Positions 12,562-24,203 of a DNA stretch of 64,000 nucleotides are shown in pieces. The stretch comes from Dentipellis sp. KUC8613 (taxonomy: Eukaryota > Basidiomycota > Agaricomycetes > Russulales > Hericiaceae). The first letter of the stretch is position 1, and each line of letters starts with the position of its first letter. The notes under the pieces were generated by a model. That model saw only the letters and a list, made by a program, of their open reading frames with translations, did no database searches and was not told where the DNA came from. The stretch lies in assembly GCA_002286715.1 (NCBI GenBank), contig NSJX01000028.1, positions 303,683 to 367,682 on the forward strand, read 5' to 3'. Both the position numbers and the translations under genes were made by a program.

Positions 12562-13488
12562 GGACGGACGCAACTTGTGCAATATTGTGTATAAGTGGAT
12601 AGAGGACAGTGAGATTTTACGATCTTCTCTTGCTTTTTATGCTCTGCTGTTTGCCGAAATCTTCAGGCTCAACAGGACTGCGCGATAATTGACTGATATA
12701 TCCCGTGTTGATCTGCTAGTATTTAGCCCTCAATGTTGCGTCGTATGCTTCACGCTGTGATTTGTGTTTCCGACATTCGATTTTGATTCCCTTGGTTTTC
12801 AAGCTGAAGACCATATAGTATATCCAGAGTACTTTGCATACCTTGAACTTACGCTCTCGCTTGCGACGATAACCACTAGTTGATTCTGCTTTGAGTCTTT
12901 GTTACTGTATCTCAAGAAATTTTATGACCGTCACGACTTGAACTCGCATGAAATGTAGATAGCAGAAATAAGAAAAATATGTTTCACTGACTCGGAGGGT
13001 TGGACCGACGCGAATTCAAAACCACGCAGAGGTTGGATCCGGAGCTGGTAGATCATCGATCATAGTCAGTCGTTTGTATTTCAGAGTGGCGAGGGCTACA
13101 TATACCCTCGAAAACGAAGTAATGTATGGGCTGGACTAGAAGACGAGCTATCGAGGCATAGCGAGATGGAAACCGACCGGCGCGTGTATAGATTAGAAAT
13201 TCGATCTTGCGCTACAACCCGCATTGGACGGAAGCAGCCTGGACGCTCCGATAAGTAGCTAAAACAAGTTTCATAGGCACGGTCATCTACTTGTGTGTGA
13301 GTGAGTACAAACCTCGCATCGAGAAGAGGCGACAAAAATGCATTCATGCAATACTGCGCAATATCAAGGAGATGGAAAACATCTAGAAAAGAAAGTTCTA
13401 TATTATAATGAAATGAAACGGATGTAAAAAGCACAACTCACCGTCGAAGGTTAATGTTCTTGCTCAGGGGTCTGGAACCGAACTGTTC
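12562..13488. other. Intergenic, convergent 3' ends
   Basis: Should hold the 3' untranslated regions of the 10059 gene (plus) and the RNase H-like gene (minus). AT-rich in places; no gene recognised. Confidence 0.45.
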
Positions 13489-14337
13489 TCATTGCGCTGA
13501 GATGTGAACCCAACCCCTCACGTCCTGGAACCCAGCAGCGTTACGCGCGCGATCCGTCACCGACGCCGTCCATTCCTGCGGGATACGCCAGAACATCGGC
13601 TGAACTCCACACTTCTCCCAATTTTCGACAGTGTCTAGGAGTCGTACCCACAGATCCTGGTTGCAAACCGGCGACCCGCGAGAGGTAGTCCAGCCATTTT
13701 CTCTCCATCTCCATACGTGACGGGTGATTCCAGCCACCAGATACTGAGAGTCGCTCGCTATCACGATGCACGTGAAGCCATCCCGGTTCCATGTCATACA
13801 ATCCAGGGCTGCGATAGCTGCGCGCAATTCGGCTCTGTTATTCGTCTGGCGGGTGTAGAGTCCCTTCTCTGTGGGCAGGTTCTCGAGGCGGAATGTAGGG
13901 TTGGCACTGGGGTCGATTGGATGGTAGATGAATGCACAGCCTGCCCTTGCCTGCCGCGTACCATTGTCCAAGCACGACCCACCGCTGTAGACGAGCACCA
14001 TATTCCGATGACCGTAAGCAACGTAGCGTGGATGGTGGACCTGCGATGTAGCCAGAGGACGGAAGAGAGAAGTCGGAGGAGTATATGGTGTCGGAGGAAG
14101 AAATAATCGCTGGGGTTGGGTGATAGGCCCTGAGGAGGGCCGCGGTCGTCGTGAAGTTAAACGACGGAATTGGACATACATCGATGGGTTTGGAACATGG
14201 GACTTCTCCCCAGGAGCACCGCCAATGCCTGAAGGAAGGATAGAAGCTCCTGGCCCTGCGGCGCCCGTTGACAGGTTTCCGTCGTCATCGTCGTCGATGT
14301 CGTCGTCTGAGTGGACATATTCCCTAAATGCCGGCAT
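13489..14337 (-). CDS. RNase H-like domain protein, first catalytic Asp missing
   Basis: Single exon, 282 residues. The N-terminal 95 residues are low complexity, with an acidic run DDDIDDDDDG. The rest is an RNase H fold of the fungal type: VLVYSGGSCLDNG, ARAGCAFIY, TNNRAELRAAIAAL, IVIASDSQYLVAGI, then VQPMFWRIPQEW and TDRARNAAG. RNase H normally has four acidic residues. The Glu of NRAEL, the Asp of ASDSQ and the Asp of TDRAR are present. The first Asp, normally in a TDGSC-type motif, is Gly here (SGGSC). Active members cut the RNA strand of RNA-DNA hybrids; loss of this metal ligand usually abolishes activity. Either this copy is inactive and kept for hybrid binding, or it is decaying. The frame is otherwise clean. 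Confidence 0.78.
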   Translation of the reverse strand: MPAFREYVHSDDDIDDDDDGNLSTGAAGPGASILPSGIGGAPGEKSHVPNPSMYVQFRRLTSRRPRPSSGPITQPQRLFLPPTPYTPPTSLFRPLATSQVHHPRYVAYGHRNMVLVYSGGSCLDNGTRQARAGCAFIYHPIDPSANPTFRLENLPTEKGLYTRQTNNRAELRAAIAALDCMTWNRDGFTCIVIASDSQYLVAGITRHVWRWRENGWTTSRGSPVCNQDLWVRLLDTVENWEKCGVQPMFWRIPQEWTASVTDRARNAAGFQDVRGWVHISAQ

Positions 14338-16567
14338 AGTTTGAACTAGCAGTCGATAGAGTGTAGGAAGTGAAAAGAGATCTTGGGGGATACGCGTCGC
14401 GGAGTGATGCTCGCCCCTCAGCAGAGACTATATACGTGGTGAAACGCTGTTCTGACGACATTGCTGATGAATCGAGGCTTCCTTTATACCAAAATCTCGT
14501 AGATCTGGTCACAATCATGTGGCAGACTATGCAGAATGGATCCCTCGGGCTACGAGGACGAAGCTAGCAAATCAGAGAGCTTTGCGCTCGATTTTGCGTA
14601 TACTGTCATAGAAAACATTCATGTTTCCTAACTTTCGATCAGAAAGAATCGAACTGAAGGTACAACTAAAGCACACCTTTCCCTGCATTTCCGATTTGTT
14701 TAAAATGCTTTCATGAACTATGCAACGCGCGCGAAAAGCTGTAGGAGCAACAACTTCGCCGAATCTGCTTCCGTCACGCAACACTCGGCTAACTCCGGGA
14801 CTGGAGGGAGCACGAATAGGCTTGTCTTTCCGAGCTGTCCTCATGTCCTCCCTTCCCGCCCGTCCTGTGCTACAGCCTTTCGACATGGCTGCAGCAGGCA
14901 AATTGAACGATGCAGTTCTGGCGCTTCTGCATTCAAACAGGTATGAGCTCGTATGAGCTTAGGCACCTCGTCATCCACAGCTGCCTATAGCTAGATCCCA
15001 CGAAACAAGACTCAACAAATGGAAGGAGTCACGGACGGGTCATCGTCTCTTCGGTTGTCCTGTCCAATGGTATGGCAGGCTCGCGATCCCTCCCAGTATC
15101 TTGGAAACCTATGCACGCGCAGTCCAGACGACTCCACTCGCCGCACCTTCAGCCTTCATTCGTTCCTCCAGAACTGATCTTCCAAGTGCCTCACGGTGTT
15201 CGCGCTGTTGATAATAATAAAACCGATTGTATCTGCGCAGTGAGGCGATCCTGATACATTCGAGTTCCGCGACCCGCGATGATCGATGCGGACACTATCC
15301 CCCGAACCTCCTAGATCTGGCCCTCCGAGCGACATTCGCTCGTCCTGAACATGGTCCGAAAGCACGGGCTTCGAGCGAGGCAAGTCATAGGGGCTCGGGA
15401 ATGACTATTCACGCATATAGGCGCTCTCGGTCCGTCAACCTCGACCGTTCGCGGTGCTGTGCCGCAGCACGGGTGGCGATCTCGGATGCTTGTACTGGAC
15501 GCAGGCGATGCACTGAGTGCGGTTCTCAATTTCGCGTGCCGAATTTCTGGCACGCCCATCCAGATTGCCTTGCGCCGATCGCACTGTGAGGTGCCTTGAT
15601 CAAAATGTGGAGGAAGCTAGGATTCGCACCAAAGAACAGGCGTCGCCCTGTAGCATTTCGCATCATATATTTCGTCGTAGGAGGCGAGTGATACTACCTT
15701 CCATTTCAACACTATTGAATGACTGGTTAGTCTCATGCGTCCTCGTGATGTCTACCTGTGAGTCCTGCCTCTGATTTTACAGTGATTTGCGGTTGTCCGT
15801 ACCTAACAGGGTGCCCTTGACAGACCAGGAAAGTTCGCACACGGTGGAGAACACCGTTCAGCCGAAAATTCGAGGCGGTCGCTACTGGGCAGGCTCAGGC
15901 CGTAATCGGAGCCGGATACTGACTCAGAGACGCTCTCTTCGGCTGGGGGTCTCATATTCGCAAATTCCAAGGTAAGCTTATTGCCCAAGTGAATGATCCT
16001 CATCGTCTCAATTGATTTTATAAATTAAGGCAGTCTGCACTCACAAGCACCATAGCACGCCACACGAATTTCTGCAGAATATTTTACGGGAAAATGCTAT
16101 TCTAGAGGCGAAGAGACTCGGCTTTCGTCACTTGGACAGTTAGCGCTTGTCTATTCGCAGAACTCAAACACCTAATTCGCACGGCAAGTTTCACCGCAAT
16201 CGGGGACGCCGATTTTTGATCCTAACGATTGCGAATCCGCGCTTCAGTGGGCTGCTCCAGTGATTCCTGAGACGTTATTGCGGACAAGAACGCAGAACGC
16301 TTAATCGAATCGCAGCACGAAACGTGGGAGGAGCGCTACGTCTGACGTGGCGTGGAGACACTCACATGGCCACCGGTGCCGGATTCTTAGTACCGGTGCC
16401 GCAGATTCATTTGTTCTGACTCCAACATAGCCGAGAGAAGTACCGTTCAAGGACCTTTAACTCCCCTCGTCGATGATAGCTCAACATACCAGAATCGCAT
16501 CCGAGCGTATACCCCCTTCCGTTCTCTCGATTCTCGACTATTAAATTGGAATTTCGCTGTCTTTGAC
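14338..16567. other. No gene recognised
   Basis: 2.2 kb between the RNase H-like gene and P450-1. Several short frames exist (for example 14720-14956 on plus and 15156-15383 on minus) but none has family motifs or a convincing splice chain. The core-promoter block seen before P450-2 to P450-5 is not present before P450-1. Confidence 0.4.
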
Positions 16568-18895
16568 ATGACATCGCTCAGCTCTCTTATTCTCGTCGTC
16601 GCTTTCCCTGCATGCTATCTGCTCTACAAGGTCATCCGCACCCGGTATTCTTTGAGAGGCTTGCGAGGTCCGCCTTCCCCATCTTTTTGGATTGGTACGT
16701 CGTATCTCTCGTCGTATCTTCTGTTCTGTACCTAACAGAAGCGCGTGGGTATCGACAGGCAATCAACAGGACATCCTTTACCAGAAGGAAGTCGGTGATG
16801 TGGAATTCAAGTGGATGCGCGAGTATGGCAGCGCGTGGCGCTTACATGGTTGCTTGGGGGTAAGGACTCGCTAGTATATTCACCACACGACCTTCTAACT
16901 CCATGACTAGGAAGACCAATTGATGATAGCAGACCCGAAAGCAATCCAATACGTCCTCCATACTTCGGGCTATCGGTTCCCTAAGCACGCAATAGTCAAC
17001 GAGGACTCGAGATTGACGGTGGGCGACGGCCTGATCTGGGCCCATGGTGAGATGCGATCTGTTCGGATGGCCTATGCAGACCACTGATGCGACATCTTGC
17101 AGGCGAGGACCACAAGCGACAGAGGAAGATTATGAGCCCCGCCTTTACTGCACCTCAACTCAAATCTTTCCTCGGTCTTTTTCAGGAAAAGTCTTCAAAG
17201 GTCAGCGGTTTTGCTCTTCTTTCGCGTCCGCCTTTCAATAATCGCAATTACTTGCAGCTTGTGCAGAAATGGAACGACGAGATCGGCGCAGCTGATCCAG
17301 TTATCAACATCGCGCCATGGCTATCTCGTTTGACGCTCGACATCATGGGCATAGGTACAGAGGCTATATTTGCTGAGTATGTGTCATTATGGTCTGACTC
17401 CTGATTCTCTCAGCCGGGTTTAATTTTGATTTTGGCGCTCTCGACGATGCTGAAAACGAGGTAAACGAGGCTTACAGGGATCTCGTGTGAGTGAACTCGC
17501 CTTGCGTTTCATAAAAGTACTCATCCCTATCAGTATGGAAGGAACCCTCTATCGCACTAAGTTCGACGTGGTAATGAGATCGCTCTGGAAGTACATCCCG
17601 GAAGACGTACTCCACCTAGTCCGTTATCTCCCTCTCAAGAATTATGCGCGCTACCTCAAGTACACCACCTTCATGACGGGCTTTGCTAAAGAAGTCTTCC
17701 ACAAGAGCGAACTCAAGGGCACCGGCAACGACGTGATCAGTGTGTTGCAGCGGGCTAACGCAGCAGAAGACCCGAAGAAGCGGCTTGTCGGGGCCCAGCT
17801 GTACGACCAAGTCTCGTGCGCTCTCCAGTCTTTTTTCTACACTTCGCTGTCGTTGATCCCGTCGCTCTTGGACAGCACGGTCCTTTTAGCCGGCCATGAT
17901 ACGACTGCGTTCACTTTGACCTGGTTCTTTTGGGAGCTCGCGAAGAATGTCTCGTGGCAAACGAAAATTCGAGAAGAAATCATGGCCGTTCGTGCAAATG
18001 TGGCAACTCACGGGGACCTTGATTTCTCCGTTTCTGACCTAGAAGGTATGACCAACCTGAATGCTGCTCTGAAGGTACGTCTTTCTTATCTTCGTCGGAG
18101 AGGATAAGCTTACGCCAGAGACCATCGTAGGAATCTATGCGTTTACATCCAATCCTCTGGCAGCTCTTCAGAATGGCAGGCCAGGACGACGTCATTCCCC
18201 TTGACTTCCCTATCGTCACGGAATCTGGAAAAACAATATCCTCGATACCCGTTCGGAAAGGACAAGACGTAACTATCTCCGTGTCCGCCTACAGCCGGTG
18301 ATTAGCCTCTTTTGTAAGCCGCACGACGGCGGCTGACGTTGTGCTTTCAGGATACCACAGGTATGGGGAGAAGATGCGGACAAATTCAACCCGGATCGTT
18401 TCCTGAGAGTCGACAAGACGAAACAGACGACTGTTGGGCTGCATGCTAATCTGTGAGTCACTCCTCGCTCTCGTTCCCTGAACCTCATTCTAACATAAGC
18501 CTTACAGTGTAAATTTCTGTACGTCCCCATATCTGTCATGATCATCTTCGCTGGACTCACAACAAGCAGCTGGAGGCATTCGCGGATGTATCGGGTGAGC
18601 ATTGAGCACGCAGTCCATCCTTGGATCCCCACTATTTGCTGACGTCTTGCATGTCTTTCGAAGGTGGAGATTTTCGTAAGTTGAACCGTGCTTTTGAGTC
18701 TGCAGTCCTCATCATAAGTGGACATGTTTCAGTCTCATCGAACAGCAAGCCATCGCCGCCGCGCTGCTGGAGAATTTTGAATTCTCCCTATCCGATGAGA
18801 AGAATATCAAGCGCATCCCAAGTGCACTCATGGTACCGGTCGCAGAGGGACACGAGGGGGCTTGGTTGGGCCTACGCGTCAGGAGCATCCGATAG
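16568..18895 (+). CDS. Cytochrome P450, copy 1
   Basis: Microsomal haem monooxygenase. The start at 16568 gives the anchor LSSLILVVAFPACYLLYK, then RGLRGPPSPSFWIG. Later motifs in order: KWMREYGSAWRL, ITLHTSGYRFPK-type block (near 16950), RQRKIMSPAFTAPQLKSFLG (near 17115), I-helix AGHDTTAFTLTWFFWEL, K-helix ESMRLHP, PERF region FNPDRFL, and the haem-binding loop FSGGIRGCIG. That loop is spread over microexons 18508-18518 (11 nt), 18570-18594 (25 nt) and 18664-18675 (12 nt). About 14 exons, roughly 530 residues, apparently intact. It is the outgroup of the local family: loop residues differ (GGIRGCIG against GGLRACIG in copies 2-5) and its promoter is unrelated. It belongs to the large Agaricomycete expansions of the CYP5144/CYP5150 kind, but I cannot assign the family. 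Substrate unknown. Confidence 0.93.
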
Positions 18896-19327
18896 ACAGG
18901 TGGCACGAGCATAATGTGACACTCCTGACATTTTAATTAGTGACCGAACGGCTCGCGAGTCCCCGCTTACAGAGTCGCCACCGTCCCTGACTCTTCTAAA
19001 CACTCTTCTCGCAAACATCCCCTAGCAGATCAAAGTGATCACTACCAAGGACTCTGACAGGAAGCATTCACCGGTAAGTTCAATGGCTGGCGAACTTGTT
19101 CCACGCACCGTACTTTGCAACGATGTACAGCCCTACATCTGTACCAAGACTACTCACTCTGAACAGCCTCGTAGAGAGATTTCTCTGACTATGGCTCCTG
19201 TCATGATCGCTTGCACCCCAACGCACAGAGAAACATGTAATGGCATTGTGCGCATTGCAAAATACGACGGATGTCAAATCCAATCAACTTCATCTCATCC
19301 GAAAGTTGACAATAGTGAGCTTGTTAT
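18896..19327. other. Intergenic, convergent
   Basis: 3' flank of P450-1 and of the small minus-strand gene. No gene recognised. Confidence 0.4.
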
Positions 19328-19549
19328 TCAGCTCTGACCCTGGCGTCCAGCACCTGTCAACTTTCCCTTTAGCTTCACCCAGTAACCCTTTAATGTCTTC
19401 CCGGTGGCTTGACCTGTCACTTCTGGATTCACACTCTCTGTCGGAAACGATTGGGCATTCTCCTCAGTGCCGGATGGCGATGCCTGGGTGATCATATCAT
19501 CAGACATGTAGCCTTCGTCCGAGAGTTCTGTCGACTTCTCAAGTATCAT
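19328..19549 (-). CDS. Small protein of 73 residues, unknown
   Basis: A minus-strand frame from ATG at 19549 (or an in-frame ATG at 19576, 82 residues) to the stop at 19328. The protein is acidic at the start (EKSTELSDEGYMSDDM) and basic at the end (GYWVKLKGKLTGAGRQGQS). Support for a real gene: a strong TATATAAG at 19726-19733 on the same strand and a plausible leader intron from GTAAGC near 19645 to TTAG near 19612, ending before the start codon. No signal peptide, no cysteine, no CaaX end, so it is not a hydrophobin or mating pheromone. Function unknown. Confidence 0.45.
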   Translation of the reverse strand: MILEKSTELSDEGYMSDDMITQASPSGTEENAQSFPTESVNPEVTGQATGKTLKGYWVKLKGKLTGAGRQGQS

Positions 19550-20490
19550 TGGTGAAGAGGTCAAAGAGGTTGGCAATGAATGGGAAAGGCTATGAGAGGT
19601 GAGCTCTAAGTCGTGGCGTTTAGACGAAGTGAAACAAGCTTACTGTCAGGGCAATATGTGGGTGAAGATGACACTGCGACGTATGAGGGCTGTCGATGTG
19701 GAGAAGACGGCGACAGATGAGGGGTCTTATATACCCCACGAATCACCACCCTGCATTGTGCTGCACGGAGGTGTTCGGAGGCGTAAAGCACTGGGACGCC
19801 TAGGCGGCCATCCGCACGTCAAACATGGCCTCCAGGAGCCGCGCACAAGAGCCGAGCAGAAGCGGATGTCCTGATGGTACGTCTACAGCACAGGCGTCAA
19901 GTCCCAGATAACTACATATCCTCCGATCCAGAGCGATCGGAAGAACAGGAGCGGCTGATACCGAAAAGCGTCTCCTTCTAAAGATCGGTATATACAGACA
20001 GAGGCGTTCCGCGAATGCCGAACCCGTTGAAGATTGCACCTTCATGCGCTTTCAAAGTTCGCTCCGGATAAACTCCAAGAAGTCTATCAACAAAGCTTCC
20101 CTAAAGCATCCTCGTTTACAGATTGGCGTCGTAGACTGTGACGTGGGAGTATAGCATTTTGTGATCAATAGGCAATGTACGTTTTGCGAACGCCTCAATG
20201 ATCCTTTGCGAATCCAGGTACCTTCGTCCCCGTTGCCTCATCAGGGTCAGAGTCAGGCTGCTTTGATCCCAGCAGACGTGTCGGGATGCCCAGCATCGAC
20301 GACGCCACGCCGATGAACAGCGTACGAGCTACGTTCACGCTTGAACCAGGTTCAATGAGAAGCTGCTGATCGACCAACGCTCATTTCCATCCATCGTGAA
20401 AGCGACTATCAATGCAGACCGCCTCAGTCGACTTGTATTCGGAAGTCATCCAGTTACTCTACGAGCCTGACAAGTACATTGTAATTGTCT
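19550..20490. other. Promoter of the small gene and unassigned DNA
   Basis: Holds the TATA box and leader of the 19328 gene. A minus-strand frame at 20195-20377 (with NVARTLFIGVASSMLGIPTR, a possible membrane helix) has no ATG and could be an exon of an unmodelled gene. Confidence 0.35.
19726..19733 (-). promoter_or_regulatory. TATA box of the small gene at 19328
   Basis: TATATAAG on the minus strand. The flanks GACGGCGA and GGGTCTTATAT recur around the TATA box at 20863, so the two promoters look related. Confidence 0.6.
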
Positions 20491-20709
20491 TCACTCTAGC
20501 TTTATTTTAGTATTCGCATCACTACCGTTGACAGTCTGGACATCTACTTCCTGTGCAGGATGCACAGCAAGGCGCGCGTCGTCCGGTTTAACCGGCAGAA
20601 GCTCTGGTCTAGAAGGATTCCGCCACCGAAATGCGTTCGTGTAGGACACCCTCTGAATCTTTGGAGACATCGGTGAAGAGGCAGCTGTATGGGGACAAGG
20701 CTTCAGCAT
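20491..20709 (-). CDS. Small protein of 72 residues, unknown
   Basis: Minus-strand frame from ATG at 20709 to the stop at 20491. Basic, Pro-rich, no membrane segment; contains ASSPMSPKIQRVSYTNAF and ends NGSDANTKIKLE. A TATAAG at 20863-20868 on the same strand and a possible GTAAGC donor near 20758 give it the same leader plan as the 19328 gene. The proteins themselves do not align beyond a short SSPM string. It could also be a non-coding transcript. Function unknown. Confidence 0.35.
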   Translation of the reverse strand: MLKPCPHTAASSPMSPKIQRVSYTNAFRWRNPSRPELLPVKPDDARLAVHPAQEVDVQTVNGSDANTKIKLE

Positions 20710-21602
20710 GTGTGCCCGTGCCGTCTGGAACAAGTGCCGTATGAGAGCGCTTACTGGGGGGATAGATGGAAAAGATCACGAGGAATGTGACGATGATGGA
20801 TGATGTGTACGCTGCAAAGTGCGGAGTGCCAGGATTTGCAGAGGACGGCGAACGACGAGGGTCTTATATGCCCAGCGAGCATTCCCGCCTGCCGGGCGTA
20901 CGCCGATGCATGAGCGCAGGCGTCAGGAGGCAGTCGAGCAGTGAGAGAAAGGGGGGCACGTCCCATTAAGGAGCAAACACGGTTCTCCAAACGCCTCCAT
21001 AGCGCTCGATAAGTGCACGTTTCCTATTGTTCCGGTCATACGACCACGTACAGAGGATGCGCCTTCCACGAAGAAAGAGGCACGAATATGTCTGCTGTGA
21101 CGAAAGCGTCCGCCTTGACCAGAAGCGGTGCCTCCATCAAGGAAATCGAAAAGCGTACCCAAAGCGCGTTCGCCCAAGGCGCCTCGCAAGAGGAAACCCA
21201 TTGTGGCGGAAGCGCGACGACCCGGAGCTTCCGCGCATCATCCCGAAGCACACTGCGCATGCTACGGCCTCATTCAAATCGATTGAACGTACTTGCACGC
21301 TGAACGCGATAACGTATACGTGATATAGCCGTGTATAAAACGAGCTGACATTGCGACCCTGGACGGGAGGTCAGAGAATCCCGAGGGATCACGGTGTGGC
21401 GTACTCACCTGCCAATATGCCCGAGGTGGGACTGGCACCTGCTACTGCCGAAGACTCGAACGAATGCCGACTTCAAGATTGATACTGTACATGTCTTCTT
21501 ACATCTGCTTCATGACACCAAGATACACTCAGCAGCGCCTCCGGTTTGCTCGCCGGACGTAGGCACTATTTTCGACCTGGATCCAGCCTGCTGACTTCGT
21601 TA
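20710..21602. other. Intergenic, SFM1 3' flank and small-gene promoter
   Basis: Contains the 20863 TATA box; otherwise no gene recognised. Confidence 0.4.
20863..20868 (-). promoter_or_regulatory. TATA box of the small gene at 20491
   Basis: TATAAG on the minus strand inside a block resembling that around 19726-19733. Confidence 0.5.
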
Positions 21603-22785
21603 TCAGAACTCAAAGCTCTGGTTCAGGTCTTCATGCAGATGCTCTCTCATCCCGGGCGGGAGCCGTGGCTCGCCTTTCGCATCTGCGATATACCCTATGA
21701 CGCGAAAACAGATCAGTATACCAAACGTACTCGACGGATCGAATCGAGAAACGTACGGAAGGGCATCTCGACGCTCTCGTGCGCATTGAACGTGATCGTA
21801 GGGTGATCCTGAATCCTCTTCAGGCCAAAGAGCTCCGGTGATGATATATGGACCAAGGACGAACCGTATACGGGATCTTTTCCAGCGGGACTACAAAATT
21901 GCGGCCAATAATTAGTCGACCGACGCAGATACCCACGCAGCTATGCACGTACCGCCATCTTCCACGACAATCTTGCTCACCCCGAGCGCAGTGTCCGTCG
22001 TCATCTGTACGGGCCCCAGCCGGCGCGCGGGGAAGCCGAGTACGCGCAGCTCCGCGGTGCGGTCGCGCGGGGGATCGTCGCCTGCATGGTGTAGTATGAC
22101 CCGTGCAGATGCGTCGTTCGTCGTTCAGTATTCAGCGCGTCGGAGGGCGAAGAGCGAGGCGCGCACCGAGGATACCCTGGTAGAGCCCTGTGGTCAGCGA
22201 GGGGCCGAGGTGCAAGTGTGGGGTCTAGGATATGACGGGACAGAATGAAGGAAATGGTAGACGCACGCCGAAGAGGAAACATGAGAAGCGGCCGTCGCCG
22301 TCTTCTGGGCTAAGCTCAGACTCAGCCTTTGGGTCAAGTAGACAGACTTTCTCGAGCGGGATGCCGCGTTCTTTTAACAGATCGAGGATGCCCGCGGTAT
22401 GACATTCTGCCTTCGCGCGTGGCGGGGACGCGGAAGTTGGATTTGGAGCAAGAGTGGCGGATAGGGAGCTTGAGGCAGACGGAGAGAGGTGCGTGAAGAG
22501 AACGGTAGAGGCAGGGCCCGCGAAGGTGAGCATGTGCTGCGTGGGCGTGAAGGCGACGTCGAGACAGCGAAAAGACGCAACGTACGGTGTATTCGAGCTC
22601 TACCCATCGAGGGAGGGCTTTACCCGCCGGAACGCCCGTAGTGGGATCCACAGGTTCATCCTTCTCCATGTGCTCTGCAAAACGTCTTCGTTAATATTGA
22701 CCCACATCCTCTTCCACGCGTTTACGGTGCACATTGCGCGTCTCGGGGATGACAGACGCGTACCTATTATATAGGAGAAACCCAT
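21603..22785 (-). CDS. SFM1: Sfm1-type protein-arginine methyltransferase
   Basis: SPOUT-fold enzyme; the yeast relative methylates an arginine of ribosomal protein uS3 (Rps3). No long frame exists, but eight short exons join in phase to 229 residues: 22764-22785, 22586-22674, 22267-22536, 22167-22176, 21953-22081, 21865-21890, 21757-21808, 21603-21694. Recognised by MGFSYIIEHME at the start, LPRWVELEYTHML, VCLLDPKAESELSPED, FGGILGDDPPRDRTAELR (assembled over a 10 nt exon), RRLGPVQMTTDTA, FNAHESVEMPFRY and GEPRLPPGM. These line up in order with yeast Sfm1 as I remember it (about 213 residues). All introns are GT-AG, 49-90 nt. Expected to be cytoplasmic and to act on free or nascent ribosomal protein. 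Confidence 0.9.
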
Positions 22786-24203
22786 CTTACACGGTAGGCC
22801 TAAATGTTGAAGCAGAGTGAGTAGGTAAGTAAAGGCAGAAGTAGCACCGTGACACCGGCGGCCCCGAGTCGGAGCGTTCGTCAAAAAAAAATGACGTCCG
22901 GAAAATTGCAAAGAAAAAAGAAACACATGTCACGCCTCACGCGTTATCTTATCGTTATCGCTATCTGCCCTGACGGTGTGACTCGGCGTCGGCGGAGCAA
23001 GCTCCGAGATCGATACTAAACCAATCGCAGACGCCGGAACAAGCTGCCGGCCCGCGGCCCCGCCCCGCAGTTGCGTCGGTGCCGCAGCCTCGGCAGCCGG
23101 GGTGTCGCGTTGTCCACATGCCCGAATGCAGCCTCGGCCAGCATCCAGTCAGCGTCCAGCTGCGCTTGCTCTGTGGATGGACGGCGCATGCGAAGGAAAT
23201 GTAGCTCTTTGGCAATTTGTACCTGGAGGCAGGTCCGCGGAGTGATTCCAGCTCGCTTCGGGGATTTGTTGGCGCCCGCTGGCCGTGGAAGACGGACGAA
23301 TGGTGCCAGTGACAGCGGCGCCGCGTCAGCGCGTGTTGGGTCCATGAGTACTCGGCAGGCTACTGATATAACATTTTCGGACACCGGATCCATGGGCACG
23401 ATGTAGTGAGCGGCACTGCAATTCGGAGTCTATGATGAACACGTTGATGTTGCGATGGTGAGACCGGTATATATCAGAACGAGCGAACAAGCGATGAACA
23501 GAATGCTGCCTCAAAATTTGAGCAACACAACATGAGATTGCAAAAGTGCCCTGCTAGGTACCTGTCATGCTGCGAGCAAGCCTAGGCCAACGGCGTCCTG
23601 TGGAGAGATGAGGACGAGATAGGTGGAGGGTGGCGGCGGGCCGCCGGCGGATGTCTTGGGAAAGACTCGGCGTAGCCGATCACGCGAGAAGTATGACTAC
23701 GTGAGGCACTCCGAAAAGTAAATGATGCATCTCTGCTTATGCGCCACACACTGCGCGACTGAGCGCACACGACCATAAACTCCGGCGTCACCGAGGGACC
23801 TGTAACGGAGGGCATTAGCAAAAGCGTGACACTGCGGCGGACACTCCGACTCGGTGTAGATTTGTGGGCGCAGAGGGGGGGAGGGGAGAGGGCACAGGGG
23901 CGGGATTGCGGCGGAACACTTACCAAAATTAAGCAGCATGGGCGGTGGCCGTTCGGACGGAGCGAGGTGGTCAGCGTCACACGAGCGGAAATTGGTCTTG
24001 AGCAGAGAGAAAGGCAGGTGCGTGACATGCCATGCCGAGCAACGCATACCACCATTGGAGCATGACGAGGATTTCGCAGTCACCGCCTCGTGGTTATAAG
24101 CCCACATTCCCCTCGGCCTACGCACGCAGCGCCCCTGCCTGCTTTCTGCGTATCCCATCGTTCATCCCCTGTCCCGTCAGCCGCTCCCTACTGACCGACC
24201 ACG
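22786..24203. other. Divergent intergenic, SFM1 / PAP2 gene
   Basis: 1.4 kb between two divergent starts. A minus-strand frame at 23016-23399 and others at 23582-24158 lack family features and are probably chance. A short A-run occurs at 22885. No clear TATA box. Confidence 0.4.

Noticed and set aside
19328..19549. Mating pheromone precursor
   Set aside because: The end GRQGQS is not a CaaX box and no STE3-type receptor lies nearby.
23016..23399. Minus-strand frame of 127 codons
   Set aside because: Composition is protein-like in part, but there is no motif, no splice partner and no promoter sign.
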